DNA of 43,064 nucleotides from a bacterium (GTDB lineage Bacteria; Zhuqueibacterota; QNDG01; DSAB01): NCBI GenBank assembly GCA_016931965.1, contig JAFGDT010000062.1, forward strand, positions 1 through 43,064, given 5' to 3'. Shown here one piece after another: positions 1 to 6,446 of the stretch. Both the position numbers and the translations under genes were made by a program. Under the pieces are notes generated by a model. It saw nothing but the letters and a program-made list of their open reading frames with translations, made no database searches and had not been told where the DNA came from. Numbering within the stretch: position 1 is the stretch's first letter; every line of letters begins with the position of its first letter.

Positions 1-1
1 A

Positions 2-76
2 TCTACCATAGGGATTCTCCTTGATGTTTTTTATAGTTCTATCCAATTTAAGAATTCCTATGGTCATATGCACTAA
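2..76 (+). CDS. C-terminal end of an unidentified gene (partial)
   Basis: One frame is open from the window edge to a TAA at 74-76, giving about 24 residues that end in NSYGHMH. The other two forward frames stop almost at once. The main support is the strong intrinsic terminator 34 bases downstream on the same strand, which implies that a rightward gene ends here. The tail is too short to identify a family, and the call depends on that context. Confidence 0.35.
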   Translation, partial: STIGILLDVFYSSIQFKNSYGHMH

Positions 77-109
77 ACTTTAAATAATGATTGAATTACA
101 CTGTACGAC

Positions 110-144
110 AAAGAATGGCTTGTGATAAACAAGCCATTCTTTTT
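110..144 (+). terminator. Rho-independent terminator
   Basis: A perfect 13-bp stem (110-122 pairing with 130-142) has a 7-base loop and runs into a TTTTT tract. It lies just after the partial rightward reading frame at the window edge, which it would terminate. No rightward gene begins for another 500 bases. Confidence 0.85.
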
Positions 145-294
145 ATGATATAAATCTAACATTACTGAATTGAAAATAACTTGGGCATAAAAAATACAAT
201 CAATATCCATCCATTTGAATGCATTAGAGACTATTGTAAAGAGCCCATTCTGAAAAACAAAAAAATTCGTTGAAGTTGAAAATGATGAAAAATT

Positions 295-441
295 TCATTG
301 TGGACCCTGACCATCTGTAAAGTAAGTCAGAATTTCAATTTGATTAAAATCGATCTGCGTGTAGCGGGTGGTTAGCTCGCCCAAGCGCAGGTGGACGGAA
401 TCCACATAATCACTCTCGACCAGGGTCGCATCCGTGTGAAT
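295..441 (-). pseudogene. Decayed gene fragment, C-terminal piece of an unknown protein
   Basis: The leftward frame encodes 48 residues with protein-like composition, including segments LVESDYVDSVHLRLGEL and TDGQGPQ, before a TGA at 295-297. An in-frame stop lies directly upstream (442-444), and the fragment has no ATG, GTG or good ribosome binding site near its beginning. It therefore looks like the end of a gene whose front was lost. Its GC content is higher than that of its flanks. I do not recognise the family. A chance open frame is possible, but the composition argues against it. Confidence 0.4.
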
Positions 442-477
442 TCATCCTAGGATAGAATCCAAGAGCGAACTTTAGCA

Positions 478-569
478 GACAATTTTTTCTTGATATTTCT
501 CAAATAGTTCATTATACTTTAATATTTTCAGTGTTTCCATTAAGAAAATATCAGAATATTGCTGGGTCT
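478..569 (+). repeat. Dispersed 92-bp promoter-bearing repeat, copy 1
   Basis: This segment aligns without gaps to 2296-2387. I count 36 of 43 identical bases in the first part, which includes both promoter hexamers, and about 32 of 49 in the rest. Similarity ends sharply after about 569. No terminal inverted repeats or target duplications are evident. Confidence 0.55.
490..518 (+). promoter_or_regulatory. Sigma-70-like promoter upstream of the transglutaminase-like gene
   Basis: TTGATA (490-495) and TATACT (513-518) are separated by exactly 17 bases. The element sits about 124 bases before the GTG start at 642. It belongs to a 92-bp segment repeated near 2296, where both hexamers and their spacing are kept. 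Confidence 0.6.
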
Positions 570-641
570 AAAATCTAAACTACCAACGGGTTGCCTCATC
601 TTCTAGATACGGCGTATTAAACATAAAGAACAGTTGATAAA

Positions 642-1358
642 GTGAAAAAGTTCAGCAAGAAAAAGTTGGTACTTTTATCAATAAGTATTGTCATTTTCTG
701 TGTGGCGGTTATTTTGGGCTATCACGCCGTAGACAACTCACTCACGGAAGAAGACATCCATTATATTCAGATATACCTGAGTAGCGTCGAATCTTTGCCA
801 GAAGATACCTCATATCGAGAGGAACTGGATTACTTCATTTCAGTGCAGCAATCCGTCCTAAATATCGCCCCGAATAATGATGAAATACCACCTGGTCAAA
901 AACGAGAGCCGAAGGATCTATATGAAGCAAAAACCGGTTGGTCTTTTGATAAAAGCAGGGTTATCGAGAAGATACTGAGATATTCCGGTTTTGAAACGAG
1001 ACATATCTCAATCTATTCAACAGAAAAGACAGGTTCAGTAATAAAGTCACTCATTACATCTGAAATCTCGTCTCATGCAGTAACAGAAGTTTTAACTAAA
1101 AAAGGGTGGTTGGTTGTGGACTCAACGGCTCCTTGGATATCTACGGATACAGATAATCAACCTCTCTCCATTGACCATATTCATGCCTGTGTGAAGCATG
1201 CGCTTCCTATCGATTGGAATACAGAACCGCCCATAGAGATCTATTTAGAACCATTTGTTTTTATTTACGGATTGTATTCCAGGCATGGAAAATTTTATCC
1301 TCCGTACAATCTCATTCCCGATATTCATTATGGTGAATTCATTCAAAATGTGCTGTAA
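642..1358 (+). CDS. Membrane-anchored transglutaminase-like protein with catalytic Cys replaced by Ser
   Basis: This 238-residue protein starts at a GTG. A lysine-rich N-terminus and a single hydrophobic segment (residues 9-29) suggest an inner-membrane anchor with the rest outside the cytoplasm. The pattern after residue 98 fits the transglutaminase/protease-like fold: GWSFDKSRVIEKILR, then SHAVTEV and WLVVDSTAPW. In active members the third residue of the first motif is the nucleophilic Cys; here it is Ser101. The presumed catalytic His145 and Asp160 are kept. Loss of the thiol suggests an inactive or altered enzyme, perhaps a binding protein. It is a monocistronic gene preceded by its own promoter. 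The fold assignment is fairly good, but the biological role is unknown. Confidence 0.7.
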   Translation: MKKFSKKKLVLLSISIVIFCVAVILGYHAVDNSLTEEDIHYIQIYLSSVESLPEDTSYREELDYFISVQQSVLNIAPNNDEIPPGQKREPKDLYEAKTGWSFDKSRVIEKILRYSGFETRHISIYSTEKTGSVIKSLITSEISSHAVTEVLTKKGWLVVDSTAPWISTDTDNQPLSIDHIHACVKHALPIDWNTEPPIEIYLEPFVFIYGLYSRHGKFYPPYNLIPDIHYGEFIQNVL

Positions 1359-1515
1359 AATACCTAACAACGAACAGCAGAAGATGTCAAGGGCTCTGAC
1401 GACTGAGCATTTTAATCACTCAAGGATTATGCCACTGAGCGTTTAATAAAATAAGGCTCAGTCCTCAAACAAAACCCGCTCTGGTAAAAAATTTTCAGCC
1501 AACTGAAAGGATGTT

Positions 1516-1926
1516 TCATTCCAATTCATTTCTTTTTTTCCACCTATAATTCAAATATAACATTATCGGAACAATGATTAATAATCCGGAAATCATTCCT
1601 AAAATTGTTGCGAAAACATCTGACAAAGAAATAAGATTTTCCCTTAAATAAACAGCTGCTATATTACCAACAAATATAGCCAAAGCCATCCTGATAAATC
1701 TTTTTTTCATATGACCCGAATACCATGCTCCATGGGAAATTAAATTGAAATATACATAAAACACACCCAAATGGAAAATAATGAATAAATCCAAGAATTC
1801 ATTGATCGTTTGTTTTAGAATAAAAAGCCTGTAAAGAAATGCAAGTAATGATGAAAAGTAGAAAATATAAAAACCATGTGCCAAATATTTGTTTCGGGTT
1901 GATATGATTCTTTCATCTTTAATCAT
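1516..1926 (-). CDS. Small integral membrane protein paired with XRE regulator
   Basis: This 136-residue protein has about four hydrophobic segments and a basic C-terminus (YRWKKRNELE). The ATG at 1926 is preferred over earlier in-frame codons because GGGAGG lies just upstream on the coding strand and because the ATG follows the stop of the regulator gene after one base (TAAaATG). That arrangement indicates translational coupling. Pairs of a small XRE regulator and a multi-pass membrane protein are common in bacteria, and the membrane partner is usually of unknown function. I do not recognise a named family. Confidence 0.75.
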   Translation of the reverse strand: MIKDERIISTRNKYLAHGFYIFYFSSLLAFLYRLFILKQTINEFLDLFIIFHLGVFYVYFNLISHGAWYSGHMKKRFIRMALAIFVGNIAAVYLRENLISLSDVFATILGMISGLLIIVPIMLYLNYRWKKRNELE

Positions 1927-1927
1927 T

Positions 1928-2131
1928 TTACGCCTCCCAAAAAATGTCATCCAACGTTTTATGGAGCGCTTTTGCAATGGCAATACATAAGTTAAGTGTT
2001 GGATTATACCGCCCGTTTTCGATTAATCCAATCGTCTGTCGCGTTACACCCACCTTTTTGGCCAACTCTTCCTGTGTGAGATTATTTTCAACCCTGGCGA
2101 GTTTGAGTCTAATCCGATTATTTATATTCAT
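1928..2131 (-). CDS. XRE-family helix-turn-helix transcriptional regulator
   Basis: This is a 67-residue single-domain DNA-binding protein. Residues 3-60 form a Cro/C1-type HTH, with the helices in LTQEELAKKVGVTRQTIGLIENGRYNPTL split between turn and recognition helix, ending in the DDIFW tail typical of the short YozG-like group. The ATG at 2131 is chosen because a TATAAT promoter box lies at 2174-2179, so the longer reading frame from 2182 would start upstream of transcription. It is co-transcribed with the membrane protein that follows. Two 13-bp direct repeats in its own promoter suggest autoregulation. Confidence 0.85.
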   Translation of the reverse strand: MNINNRIRLKLARVENNLTQEELAKKVGVTRQTIGLIENGRYNPTLNLCIAIAKALHKTLDDIFWEA

Positions 2132-2148
2132 ATCAGGCAATATATTAT

Positions 2149-2182
2149 TTGCATTTTGTAATATATATGTTGCATTATACAA
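2149..2182. promoter_or_regulatory. Putative operator: two 13-bp direct repeats 21 bp apart
   Basis: TTGCATTTTGTAA (2149-2161) and TTGCATTATACAA (2170-2182) are related direct repeats with a period of 21 bases, about two helical turns. The second overlaps the -10 box of the regulator promoter. This layout fits autorepression by the adjacent XRE protein. The function is inferred from position only. Confidence 0.45.
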
Positions 2183-2202
2183 TTTTTTATTTCAATATGC
2201 AA
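2174..2202 (-). promoter_or_regulatory. Promoter of the XRE regulator gene
   Basis: Reading leftward, TTGCAT (2202-2197) and a consensus TATAAT (2179-2174) are spaced by 17 bases. The expected start of transcription is about 35 bases before the regulator's ATG at 2131. Confidence 0.7.
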
Positions 2203-2295
2203 GTATATTTTTTATTCTTTAAAATATTCTCCGGTGCAATACAAAATGAATTAAGAAGGTTGTGGATCTTCGACCCAACTTCTGTCTATAAAACT

Positions 2296-2387
2296 GACAA
2301 TTTATTCTTGATATTTCGAAAATTATTTATTATACTCTGACAATTTCATTACTTACATGGAGAGAATATTAGAATGATAGTGGATTT
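2296..2387 (+). repeat. Dispersed 92-bp promoter-bearing repeat, copy 2
   Basis: This is an ungapped match to 478-569 at roughly three quarters identity, strongest over the promoter hexamers. It lies upstream of a cluster of small membrane protein genes, whereas copy 1 lies upstream of the transglutaminase-like gene. Confidence 0.55.
2308..2336 (+). promoter_or_regulatory. Sigma-70-like promoter for the small membrane protein cluster
   Basis: TTGATA (2308-2313) and TATACT (2331-2336) are 17 bases apart, identical in boxes and spacing to the promoter at 490-518. The next rightward gene starts at 2494. Confidence 0.6.
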
Positions 2388-2493
2388 GCGGCCCACACTC
2401 CAAATTATCTATCTATGGAAAAAAGGTATAGATCATGAATAAAAGCCATATCATCCTGAATCAATAAAACATGTTAATAGAGGGAGGTTAAAA

Positions 2494-2634
2494 TTGGAAG
2501 GTCTCGCTACTTTATTGGTCATCATTCAGATTGTGATTGTTATTTTTATGATTTCTCTGGTAATACGATTGGTGAAGGCTACCGAAAAAATATCCAATGC
2601 AATTGAAAGAATTGCTCAGAAGATCGAAAAATAG
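2494..2634 (+). CDS. 46-residue single-span membrane protein
   Basis: This short gene begins at TTG with a strong AGGGAGG ribosome binding site at 2481-2487, which decides the start. The product has one hydrophobic helix (about residues 5-26, rich in Ile and Val) followed by a charged amphipathic helix (KATEKISNAIERIAQKIEK). It resembles small membrane-anchored helical peptides in general, but I do not recognise a family. It is the first gene of a rightward cluster of small membrane proteins. The ribosome binding site and heptad-like tail make it more likely than not to be real. Confidence 0.6.
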   Translation: MEGLATLLVIIQIVIVIFMISLVIRLVKATEKISNAIERIAQKIEK

Positions 2635-2723
2635 CGATAGGGTATCATCCCCACCCTGGTAAAGATCAAAATATTGATAGAGCGTTATTTTTATGCAATT
2701 TTTTGGAAATTTGATGACTAAAC

Positions 2724-2773
2724 ATCATTCAAAGAGATCATGACCTTATTCTGGAAGTGAATCTCTTTATGAT
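2724..2773 (+). other. Intercistronic inverted repeat
   Basis: ATCATTCAAAGAGAT (2724-2738) pairs with ATCTCTTTATGAT (2761-2773), leaving a two-base bulge and a 22-base loop. It lies between two small membrane protein genes and has no T-tract, so it is more likely an mRNA hairpin than a terminator. Confidence 0.35.
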
Positions 2774-2817
2774 TTACACTATTCAGAGTTATATTGTTTA
2801 GAATGAGGGAGGAGCAA

Positions 2818-3072
2818 ATGGATGAGCTAACAAAAACTGAAAGGCGGACTCTGGAAAGGGTGGCCAGGATGAATCTTAAGCTAAGAAAAATAATTGCATA
2901 TGTATTCATCATTGTCGCCTGGTTGGCCATACTGATTGAAGTCATCTATCGGAAAGGAAATTCTTCAATGTGGCTTTTGGCCTTCATCTTTATCATAACC
3001 GCTTTTGGCTTAAGCAACCTGCACTGGGCAAGTATCTGTCAAAAACTGAACGCAATGTGTGCCGATAAGTAG
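2818..3072 (+). CDS. Two-span small membrane protein
   Basis: This is an 84-residue protein. The ATG at 2818 is chosen because GAGGGAGGAG lies immediately upstream. A charged, probably helical N-terminus (residues 1-25) precedes two hydrophobic segments (about 27-47 and 55-72), with a short Cys-containing tail. No enzymatic motif is visible. The architecture of a charged helix before a hydrophobic hairpin resembles that of the next gene, although the sequences are not obviously alike. The function is unknown. Confidence 0.7.
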   Translation: MDELTKTERRTLERVARMNLKLRKIIAYVFIIVAWLAILIEVIYRKGNSSMWLLAFIFIITAFGLSNLHWASICQKLNAMCADK

Positions 3073-3190
3073 AGTACATTTTTTCACAATTTCATACGCT
3101 CAAACGACTGTTTTACAATTAGCGACAGAGAGTGCATTTTGATAGATTGAAGGGATTTGGACAGATCACCTCACAAAACGGTGAATCACG

Positions 3191-3538
3191 ATGCATATAA
3201 AAAAGTATATGAAGGAACATGAGTCATACATAAAGGAACAGCTTCTGAAAGACGGAAGGCAGGATTGGAATAGGATAAAAGAAAAGCATGAAAGAATGAT
3301 AAAACATATGCAGCATGAAAGGTTGATCCACCTCATCGTCACGCTTGCATTTGGTTTGTTCCTGCTGATTACATTTGTGAGTACATTAACAAAAGCGTAC
3401 ACATTGATAATGATTCTGATGGGTTTGTTCTTTGTCCTCCTTGTTCCCTACCTTACTCATTATTTCTATCTCGAAAACACAATCCAGCACTGGTACCAAT
3501 TGATGGATGAGATTGAGAAAAAAATAAAAAAATTTTGA
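3191..3538 (+). CDS. Two-span membrane protein of unknown function
   Basis: This 115-residue protein has a strongly charged N-terminal helix (residues 1-42, with Lys, Glu and His in HMQHERLIHL) leading into two hydrophobic segments (about 45-65 and 70-91) and a short basic amphipathic tail. A central 'QHERLIHLIVTL' stretch occurs in uncharacterised small membrane proteins of anaerobes as far as I recall, but no function is known to me. Its stop nearly abuts the following acetyltransferase, suggesting co-transcription. Confidence 0.75.
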   Translation: MHIKKYMKEHESYIKEQLLKDGRQDWNRIKEKHERMIKHMQHERLIHLIVTLAFGLFLLITFVSTLTKAYTLIMILMGLFFVLLVPYLTHYFYLENTIQHWYQLMDEIEKKIKKF

Positions 3539-3543
3539 ATTCG

Positions 3544-4083
3544 ATGGCCAGCCTCCAGTCAAATCCAGGATCATTTACAGAGATAAGCATCCAACAGGCC
3601 AAAATGGATAAGGATCGTGCAGTAATCCATGATTTGTTCTGGGAATACCTCAAATGGGCCAATTCACGTCTGAATGATGAATATGATATCCAATTTGATA
3701 TTAAATCGATCGTTGAACAGGATATGCGCAAACTCGACATCTTCTTCCCTCCAACCGGACGTCTGCTGCTGGCCAACACGGAAAATGGGACAGTCGGTGT
3801 TGCGTGCATGAGAAAAATCCAAAGGGACATTGGGGAGATCAAGCGGATGTATGTCAGATCTAGGTTTCGTGGAAAAGGGATCGGTCGCGCTCTATTGGAA
3901 AAACTCATTTCCGAAGCCCGAATGATCGGTTATCCCAGAATTCGTCTGGACAGTTCCCGATTTATGAAATCTGCCCATTCCCTCTACCGTTCGGCTGGTT
4001 TCTGTGAAATTGAACCCTATCCAGAAAGTGAAATCCCTCCTGAATTTCAACATAATTGGATTTTCATGGAGAAACAGCTTTAG
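3544..4083 (+). CDS. GNAT-family N-acetyltransferase
   Basis: This is a 179-residue cytoplasmic acetyltransferase. The acetyl-CoA pyrophosphate-binding motif A is clear in RFRGKGIGRALLEKL, preceded by the beta-strand EIKRMYV. A later ALYRSAGF-like segment (HSLYRSAGFCEI) is the usual motif B. No particular acceptor substrate can be inferred. The ATG at 3544 keeps the first beta-strand; a TTG at 3535 overlapping the previous stop is an alternative. Neither has a convincing ribosome binding site, so expression may depend on coupling to the upstream gene, which ends at 3538. Confidence 0.85.
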   Translation: MASLQSNPGSFTEISIQQAKMDKDRAVIHDLFWEYLKWANSRLNDEYDIQFDIKSIVEQDMRKLDIFFPPTGRLLLANTENGTVGVACMRKIQRDIGEIKRMYVRSRFRGKGIGRALLEKLISEARMIGYPRIRLDSSRFMKSAHSLYRSAGFCEIEPYPESEIPPEFQHNWIFMEKQL

Positions 4084-4178
4084 CGATCATATCCAATCTT
4101 AAGCAAAACGCCTACCGATTTAAATAAAATCTGCCGATACCACACTTTTTGTGAATTTATCCAGGTCAATCAGATTCT

Positions 4179-4706
4179 TTACGTTGACGAAAAATGATTC
4201 ATTCGATCAATTAATTGTTCGACCAATCTGTCTCTGTTTTCCAATGTAACCTCTATAATCCGGACATCGGAACAAGATTTTATTCGGTCGACAAACGGAT
4301 GTGAACGACTCATGACCGTGGCAATCACAGGTTTATCAGAATCCAGACAGGTGAGAATCAACTCCTGAAAACGTTTTGAAAAAAGCTCCATCTTGCCGAT
4401 TTCATCCATCAAAATCAGATCTACATTTTCCAGTGCATTTTCCAGAGATGCCACACCGATGGATTCAAACTGAGAAACATCGACTCGGTACTTTCCCACT
4501 TGCGGTCCTTTTTGAAAGGAGATATGAGCAAGAATCCCGCTCTGTCCGGAGAATGTTTCAATCCGGAATCCCACCCTCCGGCCTTCTTCTCTGATTTCTT
4601 CTGTAAAAAAGCCGCCTATTTTCACATGAGAAAAACGTTCTGCGAGGCGGCACAAAAGCGTTGTTTTACCAATCCCTGGTCTTCCCTCAATAAGAACATT
4701 TTTCAT
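4179..4706 (-). CDS. THEP1-type nucleoside-triphosphatase
   Basis: This is a 175-residue P-loop NTPase. The Walker A motif is GRPGIGKTT near the N-terminus, and LILMDEIGKMELFS is the Walker B plus the family-typical DEIGKME segment. The order GGFFTEEIRE, then GFRIETFSG, then GKYRVDV is diagnostic of the THEP1 family, characterised as a broad-specificity nucleoside-triphosphatase of unclear physiological role. The gene lies alone on this strand between rightward genes. The assignment is good, but the cellular role is unknown. Confidence 0.9.
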   Translation of the reverse strand: MKNVLIEGRPGIGKTTLLCRLAERFSHVKIGGFFTEEIREEGRRVGFRIETFSGQSGILAHISFQKGPQVGKYRVDVSQFESIGVASLENALENVDLILMDEIGKMELFSKRFQELILTCLDSDKPVIATVMSRSHPFVDRIKSCSDVRIIEVTLENRDRLVEQLIDRMNHFSST

Positions 4707-4766
4707 TTATAGTTCTCTATATTTAAGTCTTTTCTGCAATAACAAATGTGAACTTTTTGATTTTGC

Positions 4767-4795
4767 TTGATATCATTTCGATAATATACTATATT
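4767..4795 (+). promoter_or_regulatory. Promoter upstream of the three-repeat secreted protein
   Basis: TTGATA (4767-4772) and TATATT (4790-4795) are 17 bases apart. The element lies about 175 bases before the ATG at 4971, so the mRNA would have a fairly long leader. No structured riboswitch was recognised in that leader. Confidence 0.5.
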
Positions 4796-4970
4796 CTTAT
4801 AAATTCTAAAAGTAACAAAGAATATATTTTACTTTTAAGAAAACAGTGAGCGTTCAATTTGAAACATACTCCCCCATACACAAACCAACGAACAGCAAAA
4901 TGAATAAAATCGGCCTGGTATCCAAACAATACAGATAACTTATCTTAACTTATAATGAGGAGGACCAACC

Positions 4971-6290
4971 ATGGAAAAGCCAAAGTGCATTATTATTTTA
5001 TTCTTGTTTTTTAGTGCAAATCTCTATGCACAATCTGCTGATTCACTTCTCTGTGGTGAATATATTACCATACAGTACTCTGTCGATGGAGAAGGTACAC
5101 CCCATTCAGTTTACAGTAACACCGTTATTGACGGCAACGGGAATGGCTCATACAATGATCTCTACAGTTCGGATGATATTCTTCAAAGTGGTGATTTCAC
5201 ATATTCCATAAATAACGACCGTACCTTTACCGTCAATATCGATGCTGAAACGCTGCTTTACGGTATTGCTCATCCTGACGGCCAGAGTTATATGATGGTA
5301 AAAACGGACCCCAGCCCAATCATTGTAATGGGCATCAAAAAATCGTCTGGTTATTCTGAGGCCCTCTTGAACGGCGAATTCATCAACGTCGAATATTCCG
5401 TCGGCGAAGGGGGTCCATATACGGCTTACAGTGCGACTGATATTGACGGCAGCGGGAACGGTACATGGGAACATCTCTACACTTCGGATGATGTTCTCTC
5501 AAGCGGCACCTTTACATATACCATTGGAGATGATGGTACATTGATCGTCAATACCAGCGATCAGGTAGTGCTTCGTGGAATCGTTCACCCTGACGGCCAG
5601 AGTTATATCATGATGATAACGCAACCTATCCAAGTCATTTCGATAGGCATTAAAAAATCGTCTGGCCTTTCCGAAACACTTTTTAACGGTAAATACATCA
5701 ATATTCAGTACACCGCCGATACAGGGGGTGGTTCCTATGCGTTTTACGGTGAGGTTGATGTTGACGGCATCGAGAACGGCACATATCAAGGTCTTCACAG
5801 TACGAATGACATTAATCAAGACGGAAGCTTCACATACGCTGTAGAGGATAATGGCGAATTGGTCGTCAATGCGGACAGTGAGATAATGCTTCGTGGAATG
5901 GTTCACTCTGACGGTCAAAGTTACATCATGGTGAGAACGGAAGAGGATCCAATAATATCGATGGGTATTTCTCAGGGCGATACAAGCACGACAGCGATTG
6001 ATTCTCGCAATGGACTATTGCCGAAATTTTATATGCTCAGTCAGAATTATCCCAATCCCTTCAACCCAACCACATCCATACGCTATTCCATAAAACGAAC
6101 CGTTTTTGTGACATTGAAAGTCTACGATTTATTGGGAAAGGAAATCCTGACACTGGTCGATGAGTTTCAAAACCCAAATACGTACCTCGTCAACGTGGAT
6201 GCGACAGAACTTTCAACGGGAATTTATTTCTACAGGTTTTACTCTAATCATGTATTGGTAGACAGCAAAAAAATGGTTCTTGTTCGGTAG
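4971..6290 (+). CDS. Secreted three-repeat protein with type IX-like C-terminal sorting tail
   Basis: This is a 439-residue exported protein. Residues 1-20 are a signal peptide ending LYA. Three repeats of about 105 residues follow (26-131, 132-236, 237-340). Each carries a 'YS..DIDG.GNGT' segment, a 'SGTFTYTI..DG.L.VN' segment, 'LRGI.HPDGQSYIM' and an end such as 'ISIGIKKSSG'. The repeats look like beta-rich units, perhaps with Asp/Asn-lined turns, and I do not recognise the domain. Residues 352-439 form a Por-type secretion tail (NYPNPFNPTTSIRYS, LLGKEI, STGIYFYR, KKMVLVR), which directs export and surface attachment through a type IX system in FCB bacteria. Translation starts after GAGGAGG. 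The ligand is unknown. Confidence 0.85.
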   Translation: MEKPKCIIILFLFFSANLYAQSADSLLCGEYITIQYSVDGEGTPHSVYSNTVIDGNGNGSYNDLYSSDDILQSGDFTYSINNDRTFTVNIDAETLLYGIAHPDGQSYMMVKTDPSPIIVMGIKKSSGYSEALLNGEFINVEYSVGEGGPYTAYSATDIDGSGNGTWEHLYTSDDVLSSGTFTYTIGDDGTLIVNTSDQVVLRGIVHPDGQSYIMMITQPIQVISIGIKKSSGLSETLFNGKYINIQYTADTGGGSYAFYGEVDVDGIENGTYQGLHSTNDINQDGSFTYAVEDNGELVVNADSEIMLRGMVHSDGQSYIMVRTEEDPIISMGISQGDTSTTAIDSRNGLLPKFYMLSQNYPNPFNPTTSIRYSIKRTVFVTLKVYDLLGKEILTLVDEFQNPNTYLVNVDATELSTGIYFYRFYSNHVLVDSKKMVLVR

Positions 6291-6369
6291 AAAGAGGTCA
6301 ACACCCAATAAAATTCGGTTTTTTTGCTATTCATCATGTAAATTCAGAATTGCAGCCGTCGAATATTCG

Positions 6370-6439
6370 GTAAGGTCAAGTCAGTTTAACCGTCAACCAT
6401 AATGATATCATCTTCAATGTTTGATTGGCTTGACCTTAC
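6370..6439. repeat. Inverted repeat between convergent genes
   Basis: GTAAGGTCAAG (6370-6380) is the exact reverse complement of CTTGACCTTAC (6429-6439), with 48 bases between the arms. It lies in the gap between the convergent sorting-tail gene and mutY. There is no T-run on either side, so a simple intrinsic terminator is unlikely. It could be an mRNA-end hairpin or the remains of a tiny mobile element. Confidence 0.4.
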
Positions 6440-6446
6440 TTAATAA

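Larger units (their letters stand above)
145..641. other. Long intergenic region with a gene remnant and a promoter
   Basis: No intact gene is visible in this stretch. It holds a leftward decayed coding fragment (295-441), locally more GC-rich than the AT-rich DNA around it. It also holds a good rightward promoter (490-518) inside a 92-bp segment that recurs near 2296. The rest is low-complexity AT-rich sequence in which I see nothing. Confidence 0.6.
2132..2493. other. Divergent intergenic region
   Basis: This region contains the leftward XRE promoter and operator (2149-2202) and the second copy of the 92-bp promoter-bearing repeat (2296-2387), which points rightward to the small membrane protein genes. 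Otherwise it is AT-rich sequence without recognisable genes. Confidence 0.6.

Noticed and set aside
360..445. GC-rich stretch with a tRNA-like 'GTTAGCTC' D-arm
   Set aside because: No anticodon arm or T-arm follows at the right distance. The stretch is better explained as a leftward coding relic.
1362..1446. Possible integron attC-like site after the transglutaminase-like gene (ACCTAAC at one end)
   Set aside because: The other end lacks a matching GTTRRRY and the internal arms do not pair. No integrase is in the window.
1368..4900. Shared 'CAACGAACAGCA' string near 1368 and 4886
   Set aside because: A match of about 12 bases with no flanking similarity; probably chance.
5148..5918. Leftward open frames of 108 and 139 residues antisense to the three-repeat protein
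   Set aside because: They are shadow frames of a repetitive coding sequence, with no ribosome binding site and no domain match.
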